A stretch of DNA of 6,741 nucleotides from a bacterium (GTDB lineage Bacteria; B130-G9), in the NCBI GenBank assembly GCA_035527515.1, contig DATLAJ010000158.1:1-6741 (forward strand), in the 5' to 3' direction. The position numbers and the translations under genes are program-made. Positions 1-5,684 of the stretch are shown piece by piece. Each line of letters opens with the position of its first letter. Position 1 is the first letter of the stretch. Below the pieces are notes generated by a model, which had not been told where the DNA came from, ran no database searches, and saw only the letters and a list, made by a program, of their open reading frames with translations.

Positions 1-219
1 CCCACGGGCCTGGCGCTCTTCGCATACCCCGTGCCCTACTTCGCGAACGTCCCCCTTCCCGCATACGGCGCTATCGACGACCTCGTCCTCCTGAACACCA
101 CCCTCCCCGAGCAGGCCCCAGCCGGCGCATACACGTTCCACATCGGCCTCACTGCGCCCTCCTCAATCTCAAACCTCTATCGCACCGCCTCATCCCCCTT
201 CGAGGTGAGAGATGATTGA
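1..219 (+). CDS. C-terminal end of a protein with a beta-sandwich module (5' truncated by window)
   Basis: Frame 1 is open from the first base to a TGA at 217-219, giving 72 residues with no start inside the window. An internal GTG at 31 lacks a ribosome binding site, so this is the tail of a longer gene rather than a small gene. The tail is rich in Pro, Thr, Ala and aromatic residues and contains LPEQAPAGAYTF, a strand-turn-strand signature. It lines up with IPEGLPAGDYTI near the C-terminus of the 880-residue secreted protein on the other strand (2582-5224), and both stretches begin with PTG. I infer an exported protein ending in the same immunoglobulin-like or CARDB-like sandwich. The rest of the protein is not visible, so its function is unknown; another propeller-type paralogue is possible. 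Repeat-derived sequence starts 11 bases after the stop. Confidence 0.75.
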   Translation, partial: PTGLALFAYPVPYFANVPLPAYGAIDDLVLLNTTLPEQAPAGAYTFHIGLTAPSSISNLYRTASSPFEVRDD

Positions 220-230
220 TGGTAGTTCCG

Positions 231-260
231 TCCACGAAGGGCCACGAAGGAGCACGAAGA
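231..260 (+). repeat. Three tandem CACGAAG decamers
   Basis: Exactly three 10-base units sit head to tail: TCCACGAAGG, GCCACGAAGG and AGCACGAAGA. The core CACGAAG is invariant and the spacer varies. The same core, at a 9-10 base period, builds both arms of the inverted repeat at 1773-1851. Its relative CACAGAGA appears at 2543-2570. The tract starts 11 bases after the stop codon at 219. I recognise the class as a widespread intergenic repeat of environmental bacteria; its function is unknown. Confidence 0.8.
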
Positions 261-265
261 TGCGG

Positions 266-396
266 GTGGCCACGCCACTCGGGCAGCTGTTTGGATGGTT
301 GGTGCAGGGGTCCCTCGCACATTCCCAGCTCAGCTCAGCAGCCGAAACGACGCGTATGCGGCGCCTCGGCCCGGGGTAATGGTGTGGCCACGCCAC
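266..396. repeat. Two identical copies of a 13-base self-complementary element
   Basis: GTGGCCACGCCAC occurs at 266-278 and again at 384-396. Each copy is a 5-bp dyad, GTGGC and GCCAC around CAC. Both copies are followed within a few bases by CTCGGGC-like or CTCGGCC-like sequence, which suggests two diverged copies of a longer element about 118 bases apart. The sequence between them is GC-rich with no recognisable gene. It could be a REP-like or decayed dispersed repeat. Confidence 0.55.
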
Positions 397-414
397 CCTC
401 GGCCCAAGCTATGG

Positions 415-439
415 GAGCGGAGGCTCTCCGCTCGCGGAG
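415..439. repeat. GC-rich hairpin with two competing stems
   Basis: GAGCGGAG (415-422) and CTCCGCTC (426-433) form a perfect 8-bp stem around a GCT loop. The right arm can instead pair with the following GCGGAG (434-439), because CTCCGC at 426-431 is its exact complement, although that leaves only a TC loop. The element lies between the GTGGCCACGCCAC copies and mtnA. There is no T-run, so a simple intrinsic terminator is unlikely. It could be part of a dispersed repeat. Confidence 0.6.
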
Positions 440-639
440 GGGGTATGGGGGACACGCGACGGCTGTCCACCATCAAGCGGTCTCACCTGAAGGACGGCGA
501 CATCTGCTAAACATGTTCATCTTATGAACTCTCCTGCCTCCAATCTGATTTTTGGGGCGGCCTTCCTGCCGGCCTTGAACTCCGAGCCTCGAGCTGACAA
601 CCTATCCACGTCTTGAATCTCAAGCGCTGAGCAGAAATC

Positions 640-644
640 GAGGA
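640..644 (+). promoter_or_regulatory. Ribosome binding site deciding the mtnA start
   Basis: GAGGA at 640-644 is the only Shine-Dalgarno-like run ahead of mtnA. GAGG lies 8 bases before the GTG at 652 but only 2 bases before the in-frame GTG at 646. Spacing therefore favours 652. An in-frame TGA at 628-630 rules out a start further upstream. Confidence 0.5.
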
Positions 645-651
645 CGTGATC

Positions 652-1704
652 GTGAACGCAAATAAGGGCTTCTACACGATAGAGTGGTTGAAAGAAGGTG
701 TGAGCATGCTTGACCAGCGGCTCCTTCCTGAAACCGAGACATACAACCTCTACAAAGATTATCAAGGCGTAGCAAAGGCCATAAGCACAATGGTCATCCG
801 AGGGGCACCGGCGATTGGCGTTGCGGCAGCTATGGGGATCGCCCTCGCCGCCAATCAGCTGTTGGCATCCAAATTCGGGGAGTTCTCGCGAAAGATGCAG
901 CCCGCATTCGGATTGCTCGCCTCGACCAGGCCGACTGCCGTCAATCTCTTTTGGGCGCTCGAGCGCATGAAACGTCGTCTCCGGGAGCTCAAAGACACCT
1001 CAATCGACGACATTCGAAAGGCGCTTGTAGATGAGGCGCTGGCGATTCGGTCCGAGGATGTCCAGAGCAATCGTCGGATGGGCGAGTTTGGTGCGACGGT
1101 CCTCGATGACCAAGATACCGTCCTGACGCACTGCAACGCGGGGGCGCTGGCGACGGCCGGCTACGGGACAGCGTTGGGCGTCATCAGGGCCGCGGTCGAG
1201 GCAGGGAAGAGGATTCGTGTCCTCGCAGACGAGACGAGACCGGTTCTCCAGGGAGCGAGGTTGACCGCCTGGGAGCTCCAGAAGGATGGTATTCCTGTTA
1301 CTGTGATCACCGACAATATGGCTGGCAGTCTGATGGCCAAGGGTCTGGTCCAAAAGGTGGTTGTCGGCGCAGATAGGATCGCCGCAAACGGGGACGTGGC
1401 AAACAAGATCGGGACCTACTCGGTCGCAGTGCTAGCTTCCTACCATAGGATTCCTTTCTACGTTGCTGCACCGCTCAGCACGATCGACATGTCGCTTTCG
1501 GACGGCTCGAAGATACCTATCGAGCAGCGCTCGCCCGAGGAGGTTACGCATATCGGAGGCCGGCGAATCGTGCCCGAAAGCGTCCCCGTCAAGAACCCTG
1601 CGTTTGATGTAACGCCAAGCAAGCTCGTATCGGCCATCTTCACCGAACGAGGCATCGCCCGAGCGCCGTTCTCCGAAAGCCTCGCCCAAATGTTCAAGCT
1701 ATGA
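652..1704 (+). CDS. mtnA: S-methyl-5-thioribose-1-phosphate isomerase
   Basis: This enzyme isomerises 5-methylthioribose-1-phosphate to 5-methylthioribulose-1-phosphate in the cytoplasmic methionine salvage pathway. It belongs to the eIF2B-alpha/beta/delta-like fold family. From GTG 652 the product is 350 residues, the usual length. Visible signatures are TIEW at the N-terminus, the RGAPAIG phosphate-site loop (50-56), TRPTAVNL (92-99), [11 protein letters not shown] with the catalytic Cys (161), [17 protein letters not shown] (193-209), [10 protein letters not shown] with the catalytic Asp (241), and NKIGTY (251-256). The Cys and Asp lie one position from Cys160 and Asp240 of the Bacillus subtilis enzyme, and no key residue is missing. 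The alternative start at 646 adds only two residues. No other salvage gene (mtnK, mtnP, mtnB) is in view, so it stands alone here. The same enzyme can also act on 5-deoxyribose-1-phosphate in some bacteria, which cannot be judged from sequence. No SAM riboswitch is visible. Confidence 0.95.
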   Translation: MNANKGFYTIEWLKEGVSMLDQRLLPETETYNLYKDYQGVAKAISTMVIRGAPAIGVAAAMGIALAANQLLASKFGEFSRKMQPAFGLLASTRPTAVNLFWALERMKRRLRELKDTSIDDIRKALVDEALAIRSEDVQSNRRMGEFGATVLDDQDTVLTHCNAGALATAGYGTALGVIRAAVEAGKRIRVLADETRPVLQGARLTAWELQKDGIPVTVITDNMAGSLMAKGLVQKVVVGADRIAANGDVANKIGTYSVAVLASYHRIPFYVAAPLSTIDMSLSDGSKIPIEQRSPEEVTHIGGRRIVPESVPVKNPAFDVTPSKLVSAIFTERGIARAPFSESLAQMFKL

Positions 1705-1772
1705 GTAACCACGGAGGAGAGAAACGTATGAAGGCAAAAGGGAATCCGTTCAGGGCGCTGAGCCCCCGGTTG

Positions 1773-1851
1773 CTTCGTGTGTCTTCGTGTCCTTCGTGGA
1801 TCAAGATTTCATTAGATTCATCGTCCACGAAGAACACGAAGGTACACGAAG
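1773..1851 (+). repeat. 28-bp inverted repeat built from tandem CACGAAG units
   Basis: The left arm (1773-1800) carries three CTTCGTG units, and the right arm (1824-1851) carries three CACGAAG units in the opposite sense. They are separated by a 23-base AT-rich loop. Of 28 positions, 25 are Watson-Crick pairs. In a plus-strand RNA two of the exceptions (1781/1843 and 1782/1842) are G-U wobbles, leaving one C-A mismatch (1791/1833). All exceptions fall at unit junctions. The element lies between two plus-strand genes (mtnA and the phosphoesterase) and has no trailing T-run. A role as transcript-end structure or processing site is possible. It may equally be two oppositely oriented copies of a dispersed repeat. 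Confidence 0.85.
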
Positions 1852-1860
1852 GTGCTTCTG

Positions 1861-1888
1861 GAAGTTGGAACTTAGAACTTGGAACTAC
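1861..1888 (+). repeat. Period-7 tandem repeat, four units of GAACTTR type
   Basis: Four heptamers follow one another without gaps: GAAGTTG, GAACTTA, GAACTTG and GAACTAC. The tract begins nine bases after the 1773-1851 inverted repeat and ends 31 bases before the phosphoesterase start. It belongs to the GGAACTTGGAAC class of intergenic repeat that I recall from many environmental genomes. Translating it gives low-complexity peptide, so it is not coding. Confidence 0.75.
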
Positions 1889-1919
1889 TGACCGACTTTT
1901 GACTTAGAAGGATAGAGCA

Positions 1920-2402
1920 ATGAAGATAGGGATAATCGCGGATACTCACGACTTTCTGCCTAATATCGAGAAAGCAGTAACATTTTTCAACGAGCAGAAG
2001 GTTGATCAGGTCATTCATGCGGGGGACATCATCTCCCCCTTTACTGCGAAGGTCTTCAGGAAGCTCAAATGCCCGATGGAGGCCGTGTTCGGCAACAACG
2101 ATGGCGATAAGTTGTTCTTGATCGAATCGTTCAAGGGGATCGCGCAGTTTCACGAGCGCTACTTTTCTTTGGAGCTGGACGGGAAACGGATTCTCATCTT
2201 CCACCAGCCCGACTTCATTGAGTCGGTCTCAAGGTCGAGGGATTACGACATCGTCATACACGGACACACGCACAAGATGAGGGTCGATAACCGCGAGGCG
2301 CTTCTGATAAACCCCGGCGAGTGCTGCGGCTATCTCACCAAGCGCGCCTCGGTCGTGATTCTCGATCTTGCCACGATGAACGTGGAGGTTAGGGAGCTCT
2401 AG
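1920..2402 (+). CDS. YfcE/MJ0936-family metallophosphoesterase
   Basis: The product is a 160-residue cytoplasmic calcineurin-like phosphoesterase of the small single-domain YfcE/MJ0936 type. These enzymes bind two divalent metals and hydrolyse phosphodiesters or model phosphate esters; the natural substrate is generally unknown. All metal-ligand motifs are visible: DTH (Asp8, His10), GD (Asp36), GNND (Asn59), the FHQP histidine (His95) and GHTH (His116, His118). The late NPG motif is present as INPGECCGY (130-138), with Glu-Cys-Cys where many relatives have Ser. The length is normal, and there is no signal peptide or membrane segment. The ATG is preceded by AGAAGGA (1906-1912) seven bases upstream, which settles the start. 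It follows mtnA on the same strand, but the 215-base repeat-filled gap argues against tight coupling. A role in methionine salvage is not supported. Confidence 0.92.
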   Translation: MKIGIIADTHDFLPNIEKAVTFFNEQKVDQVIHAGDIISPFTAKVFRKLKCPMEAVFGNNDGDKLFLIESFKGIAQFHERYFSLELDGKRILIFHQPDFIESVSRSRDYDIVIHGHTHKMRVDNREALLINPGECCGYLTKRASVVILDLATMNVEVREL

Positions 2403-2481
2403 CGCCGGTCGGTCTCTCCGGATTCAGGACGCCCCTGTCCGGTGTGAGACAACCTCTTCCAGCCGGCCAGAACACTCTCTG

Positions 2482-2500
2482 TCCGCGGATTACGCAGATT
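2482..2500. repeat. CGCGGATTACGCAGATT-type short intergenic repeat
   Basis: The tract contains CCGCGGATTACGCAGATT, two related units (CGCGGATTA and CGCAGATT) at an 8-9 base period. I recognise this as a common intergenic motif of environmental bacterial genomes, related in style but not in sequence to the CACGAAG tracts. It lies in the gap between convergent genes, directly before the hairpin at 2503-2525. Confidence 0.55.
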
Positions 2501-2502
2501 CA

Positions 2503-2525
2503 AGGGCGGAGAAAGGCCCCGCCCT
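2503..2525. terminator. 7-bp stem-loop between convergent genes
   Basis: AGGGCGG (2503-2509) and CCGCCCT (2519-2525) form a perfect 7-bp GC-rich stem with a 9-base loop. It is 100 bases past the phosphoesterase stop and 56 bases past the stop of the minus-strand secreted protein. That is where a bidirectional terminator would be expected. Neither strand has a clear T-run after the stem (ATAAACC on plus, TGAATC on minus), so the terminator call is weak. Confidence 0.35.
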
Positions 2526-2542
2526 ATAAACCTGCAAACACT

Positions 2543-2570
2543 ATCTTTGTGTTCTCTGTGTCTCTGTGGT
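2543..2570. repeat. CACAGAGA-type tandem repeat (minus-strand sense)
   Basis: Read on the minus strand, the tract is CCACAGAGA, CACAGAGAA, CACAAAGAT: three units at a 9-base period. It is a sister sequence to the CACGAAG tracts at 231-260 and 1773-1851, with CAGAG replacing CGAAG. It ends 12 bases before the stop codon of the secreted protein, so that gene's transcript could carry it in its 3' end. Confidence 0.7.
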
Positions 2571-2581
2571 GATTCCTCTGA

Positions 2582-5224
2582 TCAATTGGTGATCGTGAGC
2601 ATAACCGGTGTGCACTGCCCGGTCTGCTCGGTTGAGCCGTGGCCGCAGAACCACGGCGTGATGGTGTAGTCACCTGCGGGAAGACCTTCCGGTATCGAAA
2701 GCGTCAGCATTTCCGTCGGGTTCAGCGTCGTTTCTTTCGGGATCGTTATCGTCCCATACGGGACGGGCTCGTAGGCCAACGTAGGCAGATAGAGTGAATC
2801 GCCAGTCGGCAGCGTGATTAGGACGTATAGGTCGAGCTCTCTGTCCGCGCCGCCCGGATTCTCCGCCCAGTATTTCAGCGTCAGCGTGTCGCCTGGTATA
2901 ACGCTCTCAGCGTTCGCAATCGCAGCGACGTTCGGATTGAGATAGTGGCGTTCAAGCCCGGCCGCCGACGTGATGTAGATGTCTCCCTGCGGCCCTCTCG
3001 AGACCCCGGTCAAAGCATTGCAGGCGATGTCTGCGTTCTCCGCGGTGAGAACGTCCAGGCTTTGACCGGGGACCCAGACGCCGGCTGTCGAGTAACCATA
3101 GCCCAGATTAAGCCATAGCCGCCCGACACCGTCTTCCGCCGCAGAGATAACATAATCGTCAAACGGTTCGTAAGTCCAGGAAGAGCCATCGAAGACGCCC
3201 ACGCTATATCGGTTGGTTAACGCTGTCCAGCCGGATGTTATCACGCGTCCTCGGGAATCACAGTAGAGCAGTGGGATGCTCCTGCTGACAAGGACATAAT
3301 CTGGGTCATTCGTCCAGTCGTGCCAGCTGTCCCCGTCGTAGTTAAGCAGCCCGAAGAAGTAGGATGAGTCCGGCTGCACCCTCATGTCGATAACCCAAAC
3401 AAGCCCCCTCGTGTCAGCGTCTATCATGTAAGGCGCCTCCGGGGCGCCCTCCTCAGTGGAAAGAACATGCCAGAACGTTCCGTCATAATACGATATCTCC
3501 CACGCCTCGCCGGATGTGATCACCCAGGGTCTGTCCTGCGCGTCGATCGTCAGGCCGAAAACTGAGTTAGCAGGGAGGCCATCTGCAACGGTGAACGTCG
3601 TGAATGATAGGCCTTCCCAGCGTGTAACGCCAGCAGCAGAGGCTATCCAGGCCACGCCCTGGCTGTCGAACTCGATCGCGACCGCGGAATCCGTCGCCAA
3701 CCCGTTCTCACTTGTCATCAGGTTCCATAGACCATCACGATAAGCCCACAGCCCCTTGGCCGAATCTGGCACGAACATGGTCCCGTCCGGGCCCCACGCG
3801 ATATTGCTTGAGGGCGAGCCCATATCGGGGCCTTCGGTGCGATGAACGGAGAGCGGGCTGCCAGCCTCCAGAATAGAAAGACCCTCTGTCCGCCCGATGC
3901 CAAGCATCCCGTCAAATGTGATCGCGAGGCCGGTTACGTCCGGGTAATCGAGGCCCGGCATTGTTCCCCAGGTTTGTCCGTCGTAAGAGCACAGTCCGCC
4001 CTGGCCCGGCGAGAATGAGCAACAGACGAACCACAGTCTGCCGATCGAGTCTGTTTTTATCTTATAGACATTGTTGCCGGCAAGACCGCTGTTTTCGTGC
4101 GAGTATAGTGTAGTAGTTGACCCGTCAAACTCCAGCGCCCCATACAGGGTGCCGAACCAGGCATGGCCTCGCATATCCACGGCCATGCAGCGTATATACG
4201 GCGTCATCTCAGCGCCGTTCTCGTCGGTCCAGTCGAACGGGAAGGGTATCGTCCACCACCTGTCGCCGTCGTAGCCGCATAGTAACAGCTCATTTGCGCT
4301 GTCCTTCACGACCGCCACGGGATACCCGTCGGGGGTCAGCGCGATTCTGACGCCGCTGCATCCCGCCGGTAGGCCATCCTCCTCGCCGCACCACCTGAGC
4401 TCGCCGTTTCGGGAGACCATCAAGACACCAAGTCCCCCTACAATCCACATATTCATATCTCTGTCTGTAACGATCCCGGCCACATAGAGCTGTTGATCCC
4501 CAAGGAGGTTCGTGAAGCTCTGGCCATCATAGACCGTGATACCGTAGCCGATATACGGCCACATTATCAGGTTGCCGAATTGGTCGCGATACATCTCGAT
4601 CATGTATGTGTCGGCAAGACCGTCGAATCGGGTGTAGCGCTCATACTGCCAGGTATCATCCTCTTTGGACCATTTCACAACGCCCCCAGGGCTCGCCGTC
4701 CAGAACTCCTCGTCGTTCGCCGCGACGTCAAGGACCCAGTTGCTCTTGTCGTAAAGCAGCTCGACCAGGCCGCGCTTGACTCCAAAACTGGCCATTACGA
4801 ACGGTGCGAGTGGCTCGCGGGTAACTGCATCGACGAGCTCGGCGCTTATCTGATACTGGCCAGGCTGCCAGACGGGAAAGTTGTAGTCCGGAAGCGTCGT
4901 CTGGAAGACAGTCGCAGGGCCGAACGAGAAGCCCGCCGGGATCGTCAGATCATGAAGCCACGGGTGCTTCAGCTCGCCCCAGTCGGGCATGTAGTAGCTC
5001 TTTAGGTCCGGGCCTGTGACACATAAGTAGAGGTCTGCCGTTCGCGCAACCGCCGGGTTCCAGGCCTTCAAGTTCACACGGAACTGGTCGCCCGCGCGAT
5101 AGTAATCCTTCTGCGTCTTGACTGAGAACTCAATCTCCTGGGCAGACGCCGCAGTTACAAACAGAGCTATCAAGATCAGTGTAATCGGGAGAATCGCACC
5201 CGAAATACGTGTGATGCTTCGCAT
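2582..5224 (-). CDS. Secreted double beta-propeller protein with flanking beta-sandwich modules
   Basis: The 880-residue product begins with a classical signal peptide: basic MRSITR, a hydrophobic core at 9-25, and likely cleavage after ASA (28). There is no lipobox and no other membrane segment. Residues about 30-150 form a beta-sandwich-like module. About 164-763 hold roughly fourteen blade repeats of the Reg_prop type. Recurring marks are D..G.xW (DRDMNMW 254, DMRGHAW 350, DSIGRLW 392, DSQGVAW 520, DGVGRLW 698), a G[LV] turn, YDG.xW (414, 630) and ENGL or EDGLP (282, 506). About 764-880 form a second sandwich with IPEGLPAGDYT (844-854). Fourteen blades match the two seven-bladed propellers of hybrid two-component sensor ectodomains, but no transmembrane helix, kinase or sorting tail follows. 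I infer a periplasmic or extracellular binding or sensing protein; its ligand is unknown. The ATG has GGAGGG (5229-5234) four bases upstream. The blade count is my own reading. Confidence 0.85.
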   Translation of the reverse strand: MRSITRISGAILPITLILIALFVTAASAQEIEFSVKTQKDYYRAGDQFRVNLKAWNPAVARTADLYLCVTGPDLKSYYMPDWGELKHPWLHDLTIPAGFSFGPATVFQTTLPDYNFPVWQPGQYQISAELVDAVTREPLAPFVMASFGVKRGLVELLYDKSNWVLDVAANDEEFWTASPGGVVKWSKEDDTWQYERYTRFDGLADTYMIEMYRDQFGNLIMWPYIGYGITVYDGQSFTNLLGDQQLYVAGIVTDRDMNMWIVGGLGVLMVSRNGELRWCGEEDGLPAGCSGVRIALTPDGYPVAVVKDSANELLLCGYDGDRWWTIPFPFDWTDENGAEMTPYIRCMAVDMRGHAWFGTLYGALEFDGSTTTLYSHENSGLAGNNVYKIKTDSIGRLWFVCCSFSPGQGGLCSYDGQTWGTMPGLDYPDVTGLAITFDGMLGIGRTEGLSILEAGSPLSVHRTEGPDMGSPSSNIAWGPDGTMFVPDSAKGLWAYRDGLWNLMTSENGLATDSAVAIEFDSQGVAWIASAAGVTRWEGLSFTTFTVADGLPANSVFGLTIDAQDRPWVITSGEAWEISYYDGTFWHVLSTEEGAPEAPYMIDADTRGLVWVIDMRVQPDSSYFFGLLNYDGDSWHDWTNDPDYVLVSRSIPLLYCDSRGRVITSGWTALTNRYSVGVFDGSSWTYEPFDDYVISAAEDGVGRLWLNLGYGYSTAGVWVPGQSLDVLTAENADIACNALTGVSRGPQGDIYITSAAGLERHYLNPNVAAIANAESVIPGDTLTLKYWAENPGGADRELDLYVLITLPTGDSLYLPTLAYEPVPYGTITIPKETTLNPTEMLTLSIPEGLPAGDYTITPWFCGHGSTEQTGQCTPVMLTITN

Positions 5225-5283
5225 ATCACCCTCCAGTTAATTCTCGATGCCTATAACCTAATCCGAAGTGTGCAAGTTTATTA

Positions 5284-5313
5284 AGCATACGTATCGACCT
5301 CGCAGTTCTTCAA
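5284..5313 (-). promoter_or_regulatory. Possible sigma-70-type promoter of the propeller gene
   Basis: On the minus strand TTGAAG (5313-5308) is followed after 18 bases by TATGCT (5289-5284). Each box matches four of six consensus positions. Transcription would begin near 5277, leaving a leader of about 50 bases before the ATG at 5224. The -35 box overlaps the left arm of the dyad at 5304-5334. The call rests on box similarity only. Confidence 0.3.
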
Positions 5314-5334
5314 GGCAAATAAGAGCGAAGAACT
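5304..5334. promoter_or_regulatory. 8-bp dyad upstream of the propeller gene (operator or stem-loop)
   Basis: AGTTCTTC (5304-5311) and GAAGAACT (5327-5334) are perfect inverted copies separated by 15 bases. Their centres are 23 bases apart, close to two turns of the helix. That geometry fits a dimeric regulator site, and one arm overlaps the candidate -35 box. In RNA it could instead form a stem-loop after the peptide gene. There is no direct evidence for either role. Confidence 0.4.
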
Positions 5335-5379
5335 AGAGGGCGCGGCGTGGCCGTATCCTACATAACTACCTTACTTGAT

Positions 5380-5397
5380 GGTTGGCGATAACCAACC
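5380..5397 (-). terminator. 6-bp stem-loop right after the Cys-rich peptide gene
   Basis: GGTTGG (5380-5385) and CCAACC (5392-5397) pair perfectly around a 6-base loop, CGATAA on the plus strand. In the minus-strand transcript the stem begins four bases after the peptide's stop codon (5404-5402). It is well placed to protect or end the message, but no U-run follows (ATCAAGTAAGG). It may be a 3'-end stabiliser rather than an intrinsic terminator. Confidence 0.4.
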
Positions 5398-5401
5398 GTG
5401 A

Positions 5402-5608
5402 TTAGAGATGTGGTGGAACCTGGACAACTGGCGGATCACACCACATACGCTCCTGCAAAATACAGTCTCCTGGGTCCAGTTGTTCAACGCCCGGTGGACA
5501 GGCTGTTCTCAAGTCTATTAGCGTGCAAATGTGCCAAGGATTTGGCGCGTAACAATCGTCCACAGGTGAGCTCGTGCCGCCGATGTTGAACACGTTCATA
5601 AACTTCAT
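5402..5608 (-). CDS. Five-cysteine small peptide, candidate RiPP precursor
   Basis: I do not recognise this 68-residue product as a named family. It starts MKFMNVFNIGG and continues with a Cys-, Pro- and acid-rich part. The cysteines are at 19, 28, 37, 49 and 57, so the gaps are 8, 8, 11 and 7 residues. Eight Asp/Glu lie from position 17 on, and the tail is CDPPVVQVPPHL. There is no signal peptide or membrane segment. AAAGGAGG lies seven bases before the ATG at 5608. The frame extends to a TTG at 5653 and an ATG at 5650, but neither has a ribosome binding site, so 5608 is the start. It lies 76 bases downstream of a radical SAM/SPASM enzyme on the same strand; such enzymes often modify small Cys-rich peptides. 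I infer a precursor with a short N-terminal leader, possibly ending at Gly10-Gly11, and a cross-linked core. It could alternatively be an unmodified small Cys-rich protein. Confidence 0.65.
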   Translation of the reverse strand: MKFMNVFNIGGTSSPVDDCYAPNPWHICTLIDLRTACPPGVEQLDPGDCILQERMWCDPPVVQVPPHL

Positions 5609-5615
5609 GTTGAAG

Positions 5616-5623
5616 CCTCCTTT
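5616..5623 (-). promoter_or_regulatory. Strong ribosome binding site deciding the peptide start
   Basis: On the minus strand AAAGGAGG (5623-5616) is a near-perfect anti-16S match, seven bases before ATG 5608. It is the strongest such site in the window. It shows that the short 68-residue frame is translated from this ATG rather than from the upstream TTG or ATG. Confidence 0.8.
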
Positions 5624-5684
5624 CTGATTCGGTCCCGAATCGATTCCCATCAAGTTTGTCCAATCGCCGCACCCTCTTCAAGTC

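Larger units (their letters stand above)
220..645. other. Gene-free repeat-rich spacer upstream of mtnA
   Basis: This 426-base gap holds three tandem CACGAAG decamers, two copies of GTGGCCACGCCAC and a GC-rich hairpin, all listed separately. It also has a small 6-bp dyad, GTTCAT-CTT-ATGAAC, at 515-529. Two overlapping plus-strand frames stay open for 70-103 codons. They run through the repeats, have skewed Arg/Pro/Gly composition, lack a ribosome binding site and match no family I know, so I do not call them genes. I looked for a SAM-type riboswitch ahead of mtnA and saw none. No convincing sigma-70 promoter stands out. Confidence 0.6.

Noticed and set aside
216-527. Two overlapping plus-strand frames of 103 and 71 codons before mtnA
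   Set aside because: They lack a ribosome binding site, have odd composition, contain the GTGGCCACGCCAC and hairpin repeats, and match no family I know.
515-529. GTTCAT-CTT-ATGAAC dyad as a terminator
   Set aside because: It is a 6-bp AT-rich stem without a T-run and too weak to call.
530-645. Possible SAM riboswitch or T-box ahead of mtnA
   Set aside because: None of the conserved core elements of SAM riboswitches or a T-box sequence is visible in the leader.
1701-1907. Open frame after mtnA, with a GGAGG (1713-1717) ten bases before an ATG at 1728
   Set aside because: The frame runs straight through the inverted repeat and the heptamer tract, giving low-complexity text such as STKNTKVHEG and SWNLELGT. 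It is repeat sequence, not a gene.
231-2570. CRISPR array from the repeated CACGAAG tracts
   Set aside because: Units are 9-10 bases in direct tandem with no unique spacers of 25-40 bases, and no cas gene is near.
4493-5005. 170-codon plus-strand frame opposite the propeller gene
   Set aside because: It lies wholly inside the well-supported minus-strand gene (signal peptide, blades, sandwich) and has no recognisable domain.
5398-5589. 63-codon plus-strand frame over the Cys-rich peptide gene
   Set aside because: It has no ribosome binding site, whereas the minus-strand frame has AAAGGAGG at ideal spacing and follows a same-strand enzyme gene.
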